Of a stretch of 64,000 bases of DNA, positions 11,589 through 20,571 are shown in pieces. The notes beneath the pieces were generated by a model. That model had not been told where the DNA came from. It searched no databases and worked only from the letters and a program-made list of their open reading frames with translations. The stretch comes from Adiantum capillus-veneris. Its lineage: Eukaryota > Streptophyta > Polypodiopsida > Polypodiales > Pteridaceae. The stretch is from contig CM043949.1 of assembly GCA_014529385.2 (NCBI GenBank), forward strand, positions 142,357,858-142,421,857. Reading direction: 5' to 3'. Numbering within the stretch: position 1 is the first letter of the stretch; each line of letters opens with the position of its first letter. The position numbers and the translations under genes were made by a program.

Positions 11589-11606
11589 TGGCGCCGCTGC
11601 CGGGGA
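11589..11606 (+). other. Primer binding site of element B (tRNA-Asp type)
   Basis: TGGCGCCGCTGCCGGGGA follows the LTR after four T residues. It differs by one base from the TGGCGCCGTTGCCGGGGA form usual in Tat/Athila gypsy elements. Confidence 0.85.
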
Positions 11607-11673
11607 TATGCCCTACACTAAGCTCGGTTAGCACTTTACACTTCCTTGTGGTGCAATATCTATCAATTTCTGT

Positions 11674-11791
11674 GTTTTCTGCATTTCAATTTCTGCAATT
11701 TCTGTGCGTTTTTAATTTTCTGCAATTTTTGCGTTTTCTGCATTTCAATTTCTGCAATTTCTGTGCGTGTTCAATTTTCTGCAATTTCTGC
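11674..11791. repeat. Two-copy 59-bp repeat in the leader of element B
   Basis: GTTTTCTGCATTTCAATTTC begins at 11674 and again at 11733, each followed by TGCAATTTCTGTGCGT. The leader also carries a short CAAGCC repeat at about 11910-11933. Confidence 0.8.
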
Positions 11792-12329
11792 GTTTTTCTG
11801 AAAATAAAAACGCGAGCGAGCGGGCGGTGAATTTTTTCGAAAATAAAAAACGTGTCTCTTAAAACGGACGGGTTGGTTTGTATAAAAGATAGATCGGGAT
11901 CATTTTCCCAAGCCCAAGCCCAAGCCCAAGCCACTGAGGCCCAGGCCTCAGTCCTCAGTCTTTTGATATATACTAGACTCACTCTTATATATATACCCTA
12001 CTCCCTCAAGAGGGAATGAGAGCATGTGGGACAAGTCCTCCACTCTCCTCCTTTCTCTTCCCACTTGCACCCTTAGACTTTCTAGTTTGGGCCTAGTTCC
12101 CTACTGGAAATTGACAGTTTTAGGGATTCCGAGGGCATAGAGTGACCAAACGGAGGGCTGTAAAGCACGGCACGACCCTCTGACCGATACGCTCCTTTCG
12201 AGCTATCACACGGCCCATTCCACGACACGCTCTAAAAAATCTAGCAAAAAAACAAACAAAAAACACGCTAAAAACTAGTCACAAGGCCTCCTAGAGCAGC
12301 TTTTTGACACCTTAGGGTATCAGAAGCAC

Positions 12330-15300
12330 ATGCACTTACGCTTTGGGCGGGTGCTAGAACACGAGCATATTGAGGGTGCCTCTGTTCATACGGACACCCA
12401 TTACCCATCCACGATAAGCTCTAGACCCTCAGCGGGGACACAAGGTAGCACCACCCAAGACCCTAAAATAGCCGCTAGTGATTCCTCCTCCGACTCAGAA
12501 ATCATGGAAGCATACCCTACCCAAAACACTGAGAGAGAAGACCATGCACCTCCTGAAGCTCCACAGCCTAGTACTAGTATGTTTAGCCGTTTCATGGAAA
12601 CATTAGGTAGAGCTACTCGCTCTGAACCTGATGCAAATGAAGCACACGAAGGGGGTGGGGAAGTGGACTCTCCTTTCACATCGCACGTGGACCCCACACC
12701 CCCAAAGAGTGTCCATGTGGATATCCTGCCAACTTCTTACCAAGAAGGCCCTGTTGAGCTGCCTCCTTCAGAAGTTCCCTCTAGAGTACCGTTGGTGACA
12801 AGTAAAACCACGGGGAGCAACATTGCTTCTACCTCACAAGAAACCATTAACACGTCGACTCTAGAAGGATTGTTCCTTAATGATCATTGGACATACGACC
12901 TCCACACTGAGGTATTGACAGATCTACACTCTGGTCACGCCTACCATGTAGGATGGATAGAGATTGTACAATCCACCTCTAGTGCCACGAGCATCGAAGA
13001 TCAACAGAAAATGATCTGTAATGTTATCCATGGCATTATTCAATCAGAAAGGCAAAACCGAGGGGTAAATATACTCTCAACTGGCCCCATGAGATTTTTG
13101 GATACGAGTAAGGCTCAACAGCCTACTCTATCACAAATGGAGACTCCTCTAATGAGCCCCATGGACCCATCTTACGTCATTTCACCTGGGGTCTCTATGC
13201 AATCTGAGCCTCCGAGCGAAAACTTTAGCTTCCCTAACTTGGCTCAACCCTCTATTAAGGAAAACACAGTGCTCACTCCAGGGATAAGCCTGACAGAGAA
13301 TGTACCGATGACATCTACGGTTAGCGCAGTGCCACTACCTAGTGTCGTAGTACCTAATATGGGGCCTCGACCGTATGTGCCTCTAGCCCCTTATGCACAC
13401 ATGGCCCCCACACCTCCAATTGTACCACTTGCTTATGCTCCTCGAGTGCCGCTCCCTAGCTCTTATCCGAGTGGACCTATGCCCGGTTATGTTCCATATC
13501 CTGCATCATCCACACATATGCCAAGACCGGCACCCGTCCCTCTCCCACATATGATTCCAAGAGTACCTCCACCGGCCCTGCCTCCTCACATAGGTGACTT
13601 GGCAGCGTTTGCTCAAACCATAGGTCGATCTATCGCGGAAAATATGCGTCATGCATCTGATAGAGAGCCTAGAAGTAAGGCAGTACAAATTGCCAAACTC
13701 ACGCAAAAATTCAATGGGGACGAAGATGCTAGGAAACACATTGAAGTGTTTGAACAAGTATGTGATTCCTTAGGGGAACGCAACGAACTACATAAGTGCA
13801 ATGCCTTAAGCTTGACATTAAGTGGGAAGGCTGGAGATTGGTATAGGACCCTAAGGGTGGACGAGAAAACAATCTACCCTACCCTTCGAAGGTTGTTTCT
13901 AAAGGAGTACATACGAGAAGGTGTGCTTTGGGATGTAGCATCTCAGCTACAGAAGGCCGAACGTAAGGAAGGAGAGTCAGTAAGGGACTTCATTAGTCGT
14001 CTAAAGCACCTAAACTCTCGCTGCCCTGTAAATGAGCGCTTCAACAATAACCAACTGCTTGATCGATTCATTCGAGGGTTGAGGAATGAAGGAATCTATA
14101 ATGGACTAGTGATTAGAGGTATCACAACCTGGGAAGATGTCACTGCCAATGCAATCCAATTAGAGGACAACTTGATGATAGCAGGCATGAGGGTGTCTAC
14201 TGACACGAGATCCACTAGCTCACAAGCCATTGAGTATGAACCCATGACTGCAAAGCCCATTGCCAATGAGCCAAAGGTATTTGAGACATTCTTGACAGAC
14301 CTCACCAAGGCAATCCAAGAGTCTCTTAAGGATAATCGACCCCCTCAAAATAGTCACATGTATCCAAGAAGGGAGCAACAATGGTGTTCCATTTGCTTAG
14401 GTCCACATAGCACTAGTGAGTGCCCTACATTTAGAGTAAAATTTAATGGAACTTGCAACGCATGTGGTAGGTATGGTCACCAAGCTAAGGATTGTTTAAT
14501 GATCAAACGTATGATGGCAAATAGACCACCTGTAGCCTGGACGGATGCACCTCGAGCTCCTGTATTGATGCCTACTCCACCTGTTGAGCAACTACCGCAA
14601 CACATGGTCCCTAGACCTCAAAATGTTGTACAAGCTACACCGCTACCACCTCCTGTGCTAGGACCGCAGTCCCCGCATCCAAGAGTCGCCCCTATGAACC
14701 AAGTAGGTTGCGAGCCATCTAATGCTTATGCAGATGGTTGTGAGGAGGAAATAGACACTAGTATTGCCTACGGACTTGATACATTGGAAGAGTGTCCTAT
14801 ATACTACATGGAAGATTGTTGGGGGCAAGTCAAGCCGGTTTATCAAGCTGCTGCTCTCGCATCCAGAGGTCAAAATATCAACACCCAGGCTAGGAGGCCA
14901 CCTCTTCAATGCTACGCGTGTGGTGGACCACATCGGGCAGCGGAGTGCCCTATTAGGCTGCAAAAGAATGCTGCACAGATGCAAATGAATCAAGGGAGCA
15001 CGTCTCCAATGCCAATACTCACATGTAATCGTTGTGGCATAGATCACTTGATTGCCCAATGCCCCTATAACCCAAATGCGCCTAAAATCACACCCCTGAA
15101 TTTGGTCGAAATTGCTAGAGTGACATCGCCAATACCACCCGTCGCACCCGCTTATGCGATTACACGGTCCATGCTTCAAGGGCCAAGCCATATCCTCGAA
15201 GAGAGAGATACCGCGTCAGTTATCCAAGAAAAGAAAAAGAAGACACGAAGGAAGAAGTCGCAGAATACGGAAAATTCAAAGCCAAGTTCCAAAACAAACA

Positions 15301-16991
15301 TAGGAACAGGAGATGACCCCGTGTATATGAATGACCTCGAGGATGATTCAGATTCAGTCGAGACAATGGAGACTAGAACCAATACCACAAAGGGAAAGAC
15401 CGACAAAGAAAACCGTAACATGGAACCAAATGAAAACCGAATAAGAGAAAATCATAAAGAGCCTCTGAAAACACCACAAGTGTTTCCAAATCCAATCCAA
15501 GACCCCCAAGATAAACCGCAGGGGCAAAAAGGGAAGAATCGTAAAAAGAATATTGGGACGTACCCAAACCCTGTAGACGAGATTAAGCAGGTGAAACATC
15601 TAAGAGGTTTAGTGGAGGAGACTCAAAGGAAACTAGAACCAGAACCCATGCAGGTCAAAAATCATGACACAGTGTTTCCCACGCAAGTTCATCCACCCCA
15701 CAGGAACCATAGACCGTTAGCCATATCTAGTATCATCCAAGAAGGGAGTGAGGACGGGACATCAGAAAGTGAGCATACACCTTTCTTGTTGGAAAGGATG
15801 TTTAACGAAGGAACACCTGATCCCATTGAGGAATATGAGATTCCATCCTCACCAGTTCCTAGTCAAGGACCTACACCCTGCAAAACGCCAATGAATGTTG
15901 CCAAACTAGTGGACTTCATGTCTTCTGAGGTCCGAACCATGATCATAGCAAAGCTGTATGGAGATCCTGAGTTATTCCTTACACTTCGAGCATTCCTTAA
16001 CGGAGAGCTACAAACGGGATTACCGCAGTTTGCGCAACCAAATAGGCCTGACTCGATTATGATTGATGAGGAAAATCATGTGCAATCACTTGACTTAGAT
16101 GGACACGAGTCTGTGATTGAGGTACCCATTAACGAATTAGGGCAGTATTTTGAAGGCGACGAGTCTAATGCGACCCTACCCATCACTACCAAGGGATTAA
16201 CTATAAAGGGAATTCTTGATGGTGGTGCGGGAGTTAGCATCGTTACAAAAGATTGTTGGGAATCCATGGAAAAACCCCGCCTCAGTGTTACTAACATTGT
16301 GGTAAAGATGGCAAATGGTACCATAGCCAAACCTATGGGGATGCTCAAGGATCTTAAGATCAAAGTTCTAGGACACAAGGTACGACATACGTTCATTGTA
16401 ATGGATTTCTCTAAACACCTTATGTCATATGAAATGATTTTAGGACGACCATTCATGAGGGAAGCACAAATGGTTCACGATTGGTCTAAAAATCATGTCT
16501 ATTTGCAATTCCAAGACTCTGTCCTTAGAGTGGATTTGGTGACTGGTAAGGTACACCCCTTAGGGAGTAAAACCATTATTGATCATCGCTCTGACACCAC
16601 AGTTCACTCGGCCCCACTACAATATTGTTACACTTGTAAGAAGGATACAGACATTGGCCAAGATTCTCCTTACATGGATGTGTTACCGGGTATGACGGAA
16701 TCAGACAATGTGGATTGGGTCCACCTAGCATCAACCATAGACACTTGGGGAAATAGGGGGACGACCTGGGTAACACCTGAGGGGGATGAAATGCCTATAC
16801 CCTTAAATATGCTACAAGCAATGCATATCGCTTCCGACAAGACTCATCCTAATGTAACAAAGAAAACATACAAGTGGGTCCCTAAAGCTTCTTTAGTGAC
16901 CATAGCTAGTGCAAAAAAACAGAAGCCTTGTAAGAAACGTACCACTCGCTCCAAGAAAAGTAAGAAAATGTTGCGATGGATCCCTAAATGA
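12330..16991 (+). CDS. Gag-protease polyprotein of element B, 1553 aa
   Basis: A single open frame encodes a long proline-rich N-terminal region (residues 1-440), a retrotransposon capsid domain (about 450-610, with KFNGDEDARKHIEVFEQ and SGKAGDWYRTL), four zinc knuckles, a charged linker and an aspartic protease-like domain. The second knuckle (near residue 709) is a standard CX2CX4HX4C; the others (near 685, 861 and 900) are CX2CX3HX4C. The protease has ILDGGAGVSIV (Asp near residue 1297) and ILGRPFM; its active-site motif is DGG rather than the usual D(S/T)G. The frame ends at TGA 16989-16991, inside a series of WVPK/WIPK motifs that continues in the same frame. The ATG at 12330 gives the longest product; later ATGs are possible. 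No RT or integrase follows. Confidence 0.88.
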   Translation: MHLRFGRVLEHEHIEGASVHTDTHYPSTISSRPSAGTQGSTTQDPKIAASDSSSDSEIMEAYPTQNTEREDHAPPEAPQPSTSMFSRFMETLGRATRSEPDANEAHEGGGEVDSPFTSHVDPTPPKSVHVDILPTSYQEGPVELPPSEVPSRVPLVTSKTTGSNIASTSQETINTSTLEGLFLNDHWTYDLHTEVLTDLHSGHAYHVGWIEIVQSTSSATSIEDQQKMICNVIHGIIQSERQNRGVNILSTGPMRFLDTSKAQQPTLSQMETPLMSPMDPSYVISPGVSMQSEPPSENFSFPNLAQPSIKENTVLTPGISLTENVPMTSTVSAVPLPSVVVPNMGPRPYVPLAPYAHMAPTPPIVPLAYAPRVPLPSSYPSGPMPGYVPYPASSTHMPRPAPVPLPHMIPRVPPPALPPHIGDLAAFAQTIGRSIAENMRHASDREPRSKAVQIAKLTQKFNGDEDARKHIEVFEQVCDSLGERNELHKCNALSLTLSGKAGDWYRTLRVDEKTIYPTLRRLFLKEYIREGVLWDVASQLQKAERKEGESVRDFISRLKHLNSRCPVNERFNNNQLLDRFIRGLRNEGIYNGLVIRGITTWEDVTANAIQLEDNLMIAGMRVSTDTRSTSSQAIEYEPMTAKPIANEPKVFETFLTDLTKAIQESLKDNRPPQNSHMYPRREQQWCSICLGPHSTSECPTFRVKFNGTCNACGRYGHQAKDCLMIKRMMANRPPVAWTDAPRAPVLMPTPPVEQLPQHMVPRPQNVVQATPLPPPVLGPQSPHPRVAPMNQVGCEPSNAYADGCEEEIDTSIAYGLDTLEECPIYYMEDCWGQVKPVYQAAALASRGQNINTQARRPPLQCYACGGPHRAAECPIRLQKNAAQMQMNQGSTSPMPILTCNRCGIDHLIAQCPYNPNAPKITPLNLVEIARVTSPIPPVAPAYAITRSMLQGPSHILEERDTASVIQEKKKKTRRKKSQNTENSKPSSKTNIGTGDDPVYMNDLEDDSDSVETMETRTNTTKGKTDKENRNMEPNENRIRENHKEPLKTPQVFPNPIQDPQDKPQGQKGKNRKKNIGTYPNPVDEIKQVKHLRGLVEETQRKLEPEPMQVKNHDTVFPTQVHPPHRNHRPLAISSIIQEGSEDGTSESEHTPFLLERMFNEGTPDPIEEYEIPSSPVPSQGPTPCKTPMNVAKLVDFMSSEVRTMIIAKLYGDPELFLTLRAFLNGELQTGLPQFAQPNRPDSIMIDEENHVQSLDLDGHESVIEVPINELGQYFEGDESNATLPITTKGLTIKGILDGGAGVSIVTKDCWESMEKPRLSVTNIVVKMANGTIAKPMGMLKDLKIKVLGHKVRHTFIVMDFSKHLMSYEMILGRPFMREAQMVHDWSKNHVYLQFQDSVLRVDLVTGKVHPLGSKTIIDHRSDTTVHSAPLQYCYTCKKDTDIGQDSPYMDVLPGMTESDNVDWVHLASTIDTWGNRGTTWVTPEGDEMPIPLNMLQAMHIASDKTHPNVTKKTYKWVPKASLVTIASAKKQKPCKKRTTRSKKSKKMLRWIPK

Positions 16992-17231
16992 CTATTGGAA
17001 GCCCAAGGCTACTATCAAGGAAATGATCAAATCTGGGTGCCAAAACGTAGATTGTGCTCTTACCTATCACCTGACCCAAGTGAGCCCAATCCCGTAGCTC
17101 CAAAACGAATCAATGAGCGTGAAAAGGAAAAAATCACAGAATGCTACACACCCGCTCCCGATTTGTTCCACCTAGCTCAGGAAGGGGGGAGTCCCATGAA
17201 GATTCGAGATCCTCATGTAATACATCCATAG
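16992..17231 (+). CDS. In-frame continuation of the element B protein beyond a TGA
   Basis: Directly after the TGA the same frame stays open for 79 codons to TAG 17229-17231. It includes a third W-V-P-K motif (17034-17045), after WVPK at 16875 and WIPK at 16977. Continuation of the motif across the stop suggests the TGA is a recent point change, most simply CGA to TGA at a CpG site, or a readthrough codon. Without readthrough it would not be translated. Confidence 0.45.
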   Translation, partial: LLEAQGYYQGNDQIWVPKRRLCSYLSPDPSEPNPVAPKRINEREKEKITECYTPAPDLFHLAQEGGSPMKIRDPHVIHP

Positions 17232-17482
17232 AGGTAAAAGCTTCTACACAGCCTCCATCTATAGTAGCGGACCTCCATGAAGCTACAAAAGAATCCACAC
17301 CTCCCAGTGTTCAAGAATCACTTGATGAACCACTTCAAGTTCGATCCTGGGAGAGTACCTTACCACCCTTGCAGCTTGATGAGGCACCTAGGGTAATAGA
17401 AAACTACTGGCAAAAATCATCACCTATTACCAACTGGAACAATTGGTTTCAAAGGGTGACAAGCTCATTTCAAACGGTATGA
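17141..17482 (+). other. Overlapping open stretch after the gag-protease frame of element B
   Basis: A 113-codon stretch in another frame, rich in Pro, Ser and Glu, overlaps the end of the previous frame and stops at 17482. It could be a frameshifted C-terminus of the polyprotein or chance. I recognise no domain. Confidence 0.25.
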
Positions 17483-17503
17483 TCTACCCAAGGAAGGGGG
17501 GAG
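17179..17503 (+). other. Two internal polypurine-tract-like sites in element B
   Basis: AGGAAGGGGGGAG occurs at 17179-17191 and again at 17491-17503. The terminal polypurine tract at 19073-19083 reads AGGAAGGGGGG, so the same string occurs three times in the 3' third of the element. Internal tracts can serve as extra plus-strand primers in some LTR elements; that use here is inference. Confidence 0.5.
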
Positions 17504-19072
17504 TGTTTGCTGACAGTCCTCATTCACTTGCTTCCCTCTCAACCTTTTTCCCTGACCTCTTAATCTCCGATCTTAGGGAATGTACATATAAAGCTTTATA
17601 CTCAAAAAAAAGAGCAAGAGCAATTAGCAAACGAGTATGCACATTAAAGTCAAAACATTGACTCAGACCTACACATGTCACATTTGGTACAGTGAAACAG
17701 AAACCTATGCCATAAAACACCTTTGATTCTCATCACTTGAATGATGGAGGGTAGGGAAGATTAGTACGATAGGAGTGTTTCTGTTTTAGAGTTGAGAGAT
17801 TAGCGAAGTTCTTTTTTCCCACTAATGTGCCTCCTGGAGGTATTCCTTTTGTTTCATAGTGTGTACAGGAGCGTGTTGCTATTGATAGGGTTTGGACCTT
17901 CATGGAACCTTCAAATCAAGCACGACCATCGACACAAACAGGTGTTTCTTGTCCATTAGCATTGCCGTTATCTTTTTGCATCTATGATTGTCTGCTTTGA
18001 TTGTGATTGGTAGCATAATATTTAGTGCATTTGCTTAGTATCAAACATTTAATTCAATGTAATGTTTTGTCATAATCACTTTTCTAGGTTTAAAAATCAA
18101 GCAGTCCGACTAAGCTAGTTTGACTAAGTTAGGTGTTAGAGATCTTCTCTTAATACCATGGGGAATGCCTTCCTAATAAGCAATGGTTACTTAGGTTCTT
18201 AATCCGATTTAGGCAGCATTGTGTGAAATGTACTAGGGCTTTCTAGTGGGCTTAACCCTATTGACCTTTAGCTTAAGTATTATAAAGGGAGTTTACTAAT
18301 GTGATGAGCCTGGGGAGGGTAACAGTGTTATATGACCCCCCAAAGTTACAAAATTTAAATGCTGAAAATGAACAAACAAAAAATCAAAGTGCCACAATGT
18401 AAAATTTTAAGCTGGAAGAGAAATCTCAGCTTGATTTGGTACTTCACTCACATGTATTGCCTATGGTACTTGAGCCCTAGAGGTTCCCAGTGTGGGCGCT
18501 TTTCCTTGAAAAGCAAAAAACCCAAGGCATACAAAATAAGCACACACAACAAAACTGAATCAATGTGAAAAGACCTTGGGGGGTCAAAGAAAAAGTAATC
18601 AGTCAGGCGATGATTTCATGAGAAATTCCTTTTATGGTAGCTTAACTACAAAGTCTTCTAGGTATAGCCTCTAGTCAGCCCTCGAACATGAATACTTGGC
18701 TCTCGCGATTAAACAACTGAATTGACCACAGAAAATTAAGAAGCTTACCCATGGTATTAATATTCGATCTCTAGTGCTTTTCGACCGTCAAATTAGTGAC
18801 CCCAGACTTGTTTAATTTTCTACCTTTACATCTGTTTATGCATTTGATTACATTGCAATTTAATGTTCATTGCTACCAAATTGTTTTAAATTCTTTGACC
18901 AATCAATGTGTCTACCTAAAACTGCATATGCTTTTTAAGAGAATGCAATTACTGTGCCAATGTTGTTTGATTTTGCAGTGACTGAAGAAGGCTAAGGACA
19001 TTCATCTCAAATGCTCTTCCACCTCGACGAACCAGCTTCAACTCAATAGCTTCTGAGGACGGAATCTACATC
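17504..19072 (+). other. 3' non-coding region of element B
   Basis: About 1.57 kb without a convincing reading frame, in the place where an autonomous gypsy element would carry RT, RNase H and integrase. I see no remnant of those domains, so they look absent rather than decayed. Confidence 0.6.
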
Positions 19073-19085
19073 AGGAAGGGGGGCA
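19073..19085 (+). other. Polypurine tract of element B
   Basis: AGGAAGGGGGGCA immediately before the 3' LTR start at 19086. Confidence 0.8.
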
Positions 19086-19377
19086 TGTTACCCTCACGGC
19101 ACACGGACACCCTATGATCTATAAACGTTGTATTATTTATTTAAGTAGAGTCAGGTACCGGGCTTGTCGGTCCAATAGGGAAAGGTAGAGTGATCGTCGA
19201 TGAGAGGCGCACTTTAACTTGGACATTCAAGGGATTAGTTGGTTAAGCATGGGCGCCCAAGTGTGAATGGGGTGAGCTCCTATAAAAGCCAACTAAACCT
19301 AATTTTTACTCATTCTCTCATTTGTGCAATTGAAGAGTGCTCTTGCTCCATCTCCATCTTCTTCTTCTTCACCTCCT

Positions 19378-19412
<35 letters not shown>

Positions 19413-19660
19413 GAGAGTGTGTGTGCGATCGAGCATTACGAAGGCACGACGGCGGCGAAGCGGTTGAGCGCGGCACGACTGCAGCTTCTTCTTCATCACG
19501 GCGAGGTCCACCACGAAGGCGAGCGTAGAGCGGTGAGTGACACACCCTTTGTTCTCTTGAGCTTGCTAGTTTAGGCTTGTTGTGTGCTTGGAGCCGTTTG
19601 TGGCTCGCACACGGTGTATTGGCAAGTCCCTTGCTTCGACAGTGCGGCAAGGAGCGCACA
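19086..19660 (+). repeat. 3' LTR of element B
   Basis: 575 bp, nearly identical to 11009-11584. Its TATAAAA is at 19281-19287. Right flank: caaaa. Confidence 0.95.
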
Positions 19661-19665
19661 CAAAA

Positions 19666-20571
19666 CTTCTCAGAAAACTATAGGATAATTTTCATAGATT
19701 AATAACTATCTAATGCATCTCTGATAATTACTTCAAATTAATCTAATCTTAATTAATATATTTACCATTAATTTATGGTTAATCTGGCTATTTTTAGCCC
19801 TATTATAATAGGATAATTAATTAGCTTAGTATTACTAAGCTTAATTCTAATAATCAGCAGAGATTAATTAATTAAGAGAGGTTTGAGAAGCATACATAGG
19901 CCTAATCTTTGATTTATTAACAAATATCTTAATCTAACCTTGCTAATTAAGAAGGATTAGGCTAATTACCGTTAGGGTTAATCAATTAGAGATTAAACTC
20001 TAATGATTTCTGCGTAGTGTTCTCCCTAGATGAGAGAGAAAGTCTCAAGGCTCCGAGTCTGTCGAATTATGAAGAGAAGGAACCCTTTTATAGCTTTTTC
20101 TGAGCACTTGCCAGTTTTTGGCAGTTTTCCCACAGTCCAAGCAGCCCCCCAGCTTGCAATTTGCGCCATTTTCAGCTATCATTGTGTTTGGCAAGTTTCC
20201 CCAGCTTCCACACTCACCCCATACCTTCCAAAATTTACCTGGTTGATTTTTGCAGATCCTTATTGATGAAAATTGGAATTTTCTGTCTAATTCTAGAACC
20301 TAAAGAGTCTTTGCTAATGATTAATAATGGAACCATCCAATTTTTGTTACTAATTGAATTTCTATTGTAATTTTCCAGGACCCGTAACTGTTCCCGTTTT
20401 TATCGAAATCAAATTCTGAAAATTTCTAAACATAGTAAAGCTCTGCTTATAATTCCAAAAATACCAAAATTAATAGTTTTTGGAGTCCTGCAATAGTGTT
20501 TTCTATTAAGTTTTGCAAGCTTTGTACAATCTTTAAGGTTTCGGAAACTGGAAACCTTACAGCAATGATGA
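19666..20571 (-). repeat. 5' LTR of element A, segment 3 (transcription-start side)
   Basis: AT-rich sequence resuming after element B and ending GGAAACCTTACA, the inverted counterpart of the terminus at 2813. I see no gene in it. Confidence 0.6.
20086..20092 (-). promoter_or_regulatory. Possible TATA box of element A LTR
   Basis: The minus strand reads GCTATAAAAGGG, about 480 bases inside the predicted LTR start and pointing toward gag. This suits a U3 promoter but would leave an unusually long R/U5 of about 3 kb. Confidence 0.45.

Larger units (their letters stand above)
11009..19660 (+). mobile_element. Element B: young LTR retrotransposon with gag-protease only
   Basis: An 8652-bp element with 575/576-bp LTRs, a tRNA-Asp-type primer site, one very long gag-protease frame, a long 3' non-coding region and a polypurine tract. 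I find no reverse transcriptase, RNase H or integrase on either strand. The flanks (gaaaa at 11004-11008, caaaa at 19661-19665) are a target duplication with one mismatch. The LTRs differ by three substitutions and three small indels, so the insertion is recent. It lies in the LTR of element A. By content it resembles non-autonomous gag-only LTR elements (TR-GAG type) described in plants, while the Asp primer is typical of the Tat/Athila gypsy group. Movement would need enzymes from another element. Confidence 0.92.
1..20571 (-). mobile_element. Ty3/gypsy LTR retrotransposon A, 5' part, interrupted by two nested elements
   Basis: A minus-strand gypsy element whose 3' half lies beyond the left edge. 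In transcription order it has a long 5' LTR (20571 down to 2813), a primer binding site, an extra reading frame, gag, protease and the start of reverse transcriptase. The LTR limits are inferred from matching inverted termini: TGTAAGGTCTCCA at 2813 and the complement of TGGAAACCTTACA ending at 20571. Removing Copia-1 and element B with their target duplications leaves about 3.57 kb of LTR. The second LTR is outside the window, so the boundary cannot be confirmed here. The bases right of 20571 (gcaat) would be the target duplication to look for at the other end. Confidence 0.75.

Noticed and set aside
11009-19660. Element B as an integrated pararetrovirus.
   Set aside because: It has true LTRs, a target duplication and a tRNA-Asp-type primer site, and no movement protein or RT.
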